From Kalaharituber pfeilii (lineage: Eukaryota > Ascomycota > Pezizomycetes > Pezizales > Pezizaceae): a stretch of 30,177 nucleotides of DNA. Shown here in pieces: positions 28,719 to 30,177 of the stretch (position 1 is its first letter; each line of letters opens with the position of its first letter). Location: contig WHUZ01000204.1 in NCBI GenBank assembly GCA_015179045.1, positions 1 through 30,177 on the forward strand, given 5' to 3'. The notes under the pieces are model-generated. The model ran no database searches and was not told the DNA's origin. It saw only the letters and a program-made list of their open reading frames with translations. A program made the translations under genes and the position numbers.

Positions 28719-29039
28719 GGCTTGCCGCTCTGGCTGGGAGGTAGTGGTCCTCCCCTACTACTCTTATACCGTTTACATGAAGGGCCTTCATGCTGATGTT
28801 CATCTGGGTTGTTATTACTGCGCTGTAACTCTCCCAATCCCATAGGGTGCTGAGTTACTGCATCTAGGTCTTGATTTAATCTGAGATGTATGTGGACCCG
28901 TACACTAGAAATGAAGCTATCCTGTGTCATCTGGTTCCTGACACGGTGGCCTATGGAGACCAGTATTGGATGGTCCTCTGGAATGCTTTCCAGAGCTATT
29001 CCGTCCTCTGCAGGAACAACAGCGATGGCTAGACGTTTA

Positions 29040-29258
29040 ATATAAAGGTATTAGATCACCTTGACTAGTACAGTTTTAGTATTATCATGTACCTGTTTGC
29101 TCGTGGGATGATCTGCCTTGGGAAATTTGGCTGGTGTACCCAGTGGCAGCTCTGTGTGCATGATTAGGGCATCCTTCGCCAGTCATCAGCAATCTCCCTT
29201 ACTTAGCGGTCATTGGTAATAGATCAGTTAAATCACTCATGTCATTTCCAAAATTATC
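29040..29258 (-). other. Transition between DUF6532-like exons and acidic frame
   Basis: The DUF6532 frame stops at 29259 but goes on with acidic, coding-like sequence (DNFGNDMSDLTDLLPMTAK), and another frame from about 29190 (MHTELPLGTPAKFPKADHP) leads into the acidic reading frame. One indel or an unseen intron would join them. This supports, but does not prove, a single gene. Confidence 0.35.
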
Positions 29259-30177
29259 CTAATGTCTGCGCATGTCGACCCGCTCATCTGCTCGCAGCCC
29301 AGTACGCAAAGCAATTCGTTCATAAATGGCCTTACAAATTGCCTCTTGTTGGATAGGCAACATATTGTCCCATGTTTCCTGAAATGCCTTGTAGTACCCT
29401 AAGAACCGTAATCAATAATGTTAGCTTCAGATATTCCTCAGACTAATATTCCTCTGTACCCTACCGATATAGATATCAGATTCAAAAGGAATGGGCTTTA
29501 ATGAATGTTCATTGCGGCCAGTTTGCAGATTGTTGAGAGCACAAAGGACAGCAGTAGCCGCAAGTGAGATTGTGACTAGTCGGAGAGGCTGGAAATAGCT
29601 CCATAGCACAGGATCCCGGCTGTAGTGGTCAGGCTTCTCGAATAAGTGTTTTTCCAATATATCAGCTATTTGTGGAGATACAAAATAAGCTAGGCGACCC
29701 TGTTGTAGAGTGAGCATGAGGCTAAAATGTAAGTAAACATACTCCGAATATCACTGAAAGATTAACTACATACGTCTGAGGTTTTATTTGCAGCGAACCT
29801 GTCGTCTTAGAGTAACAATTCAACCTGCACCCTAAGATCCTCTGGACGATCGTCCATTCGAAGGGAGTAAAGATGTGGGACATGCTTATGACAAGTTGCC
29901 GCAAGGTACCCCCGTATTGCCGTAATCTTCTTGTGCAACTAATATTTGTCAATTATGAAGATTTCATAGAATGTAAGTAAGAGCTAGAATTTTGTGTTGG
30001 ACATGGACATATGATTTGACATGCATTTTCATGCACGAGCTATGCAGAATATGACATGCTTGGATCTTCTGTACGAAGATAGGCAACCGCTTTCGTATAA
30101 GCATCGTCTACCATTTTGTCAGCTTGTGGCCTAGTTGGCTAAGGATTTATAGGCAGAGTTAATGCAAATATATAGTT
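29259..30177 (-). pseudogene. DUF6532-like gene remains, four exons, 5' end outside window
   Basis: Minus strand. Exons that keep one frame: 30177-30037, 29938-29774, 29699-29465, 29398-29259. Introns: 30036-29939 (GTGCAT...ATTAG, 98 nt), 29773-29700 (GTATGT...CAACAG, 74 nt), 29464-29399 (GTAGGG...TTCTTAG, 66 nt). Peptide landmarks: ADKMVDDAYTKAVAYLRTED, KKITAIRGYLAATCHKHVPH, DDRPEDLRVQVELLL, GRLAYFVSPQIADILEKHLF, YFQPLRLVTISLAATAVLCA, FESDIYIGYYKAFQETWDNM. This order fits, from memory, DUF6532 proteins of Agaricomycetes (unknown function). Nonsense codons: TAG in the first exon twice (NP*PT, SA*L) and TAA in LLL*DDRF. The first two junctions are my best choice among alternatives. Probably an inactivated copy. 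Confidence 0.55.

Larger units (their letters stand above)
27369..29190 (-). pseudogene. Host-like reading frame with acidic C-terminus, split by a solo LTR
   Basis: On the minus strand one frame can be followed from about 29190 to the TGA at 27369-27371 once the solo LTR (27976-28713) and one copy of its GGTAT duplication are left out. From the ATG at 28930 the remaining length is 819 nt, a multiple of three. It contains few stops (in SS*FIP, EGN*NAS, RS*RRS and VW*ERD; one more upstream in KVI*YLY). Features: PEDHPILVSIGHRVRNQ, a basic/Ser-rich part (CKRYKSSRGG), MGAKRNKDDVEEDD and an Asp/Glu-dominated end (EEEDEDEQDEEYEEDEEDEE). I do not recognise the family. It may be the C-terminal extension of the DUF6532-like gene directly upstream, or a separate gene. 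Confidence 0.5.

Noticed and set aside
28495..28803. Arg/Gly-rich minus-strand frame of 102 codons
   Set aside because: Lies mostly in the CpG-rich end of the solo LTR, where stop codons are rare by composition; it crosses the LTR boundary.
1..30177. tRNA or rRNA genes
   Set aside because: No cloverleaf with the usual GGTTCRANTCC-type box or rRNA-like sequence was recognised by eye; a tRNAscan/Infernal run would be decisive.

Overview
The window looks like a gene-poor, transposon-filled stretch of a filamentous fungal genome. Support comes from stacked Ty3/Gypsy (chromovirus-type) LTR retrotransposons with chromodomains, a PIF/Harbinger DNA transposon, one reading frame that can be joined across short (66-98 nt) spliceosomal introns, and widespread C-to-T / G-to-A decay that looks like RIP or methylation-driven mutation. 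The right-edge gene resembles, from memory of the family, the DUF6532 proteins common in Agaricomycetes, so a TE-rich basidiomycete is my best guess (moderate confidence; no search was possible).

Layout. 1-7346 is a nest of decayed Gypsy elements: an oldest plus-strand gag-pol (4675-7346) is cut at its left end by a minus-strand element (5' LTR 4079-4674, gag-protease 1510-4078), which is itself cut inside the protease by another minus-strand element (5' LTR 907-1509, gag running off the left edge). 7360-9054 is an internally deleted PIF/Harbinger transposon with terminal inverted repeats and two convergent broken genes (Myb/SANT-like protein, transposase). Two bases further on begins the 3' LTR (9057-9673) of a minus-strand chromovirus whose RNase H-integrase-chromodomain part (9922-11636) is well preserved, and which is cut at 11636 by the next element.

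11637-19121 is the best element of the window: a plus-strand chromovirus with two LTRs, gag with a long coiled coil and a CCHC knuckle, protease, a 639-residue RT-RNase H-integrase frame, integrase core with GPF module and a chromodomain. It carries a 13-nt perfect complementarity between the region just downstream of the LTR TATA box and the position just after the 5' LTR, the hallmark of Tf1/sushi-type self-priming. Its LTRs are about 10% different and its flanks show no matching target duplication.

19122-21729 holds AT-rich repeats, a 138-bp tandem duplication and a decayed plus-strand gag. 21730-26420 is a heavily decayed minus-strand chromovirus (3' LTR to gag) full of minisatellite-like expansions. 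26421-27368 is low-complexity DNA. 27369-30177 is the only host-like part: minus-strand gene remains including a DUF6532-like region and a long acidic reading frame split by a solo LTR (27976-28713) with a perfect 5-bp target duplication GGTAT.

I found no operon-like or defence system. The most interesting signals are the self-priming pair, a TATA-to-hairpin geometry conserved across LTR families, the gene split by the solo LTR, and the possibility that several frameshifts in the 11.6-19.1 kb element are sequence errors at homopolymers.
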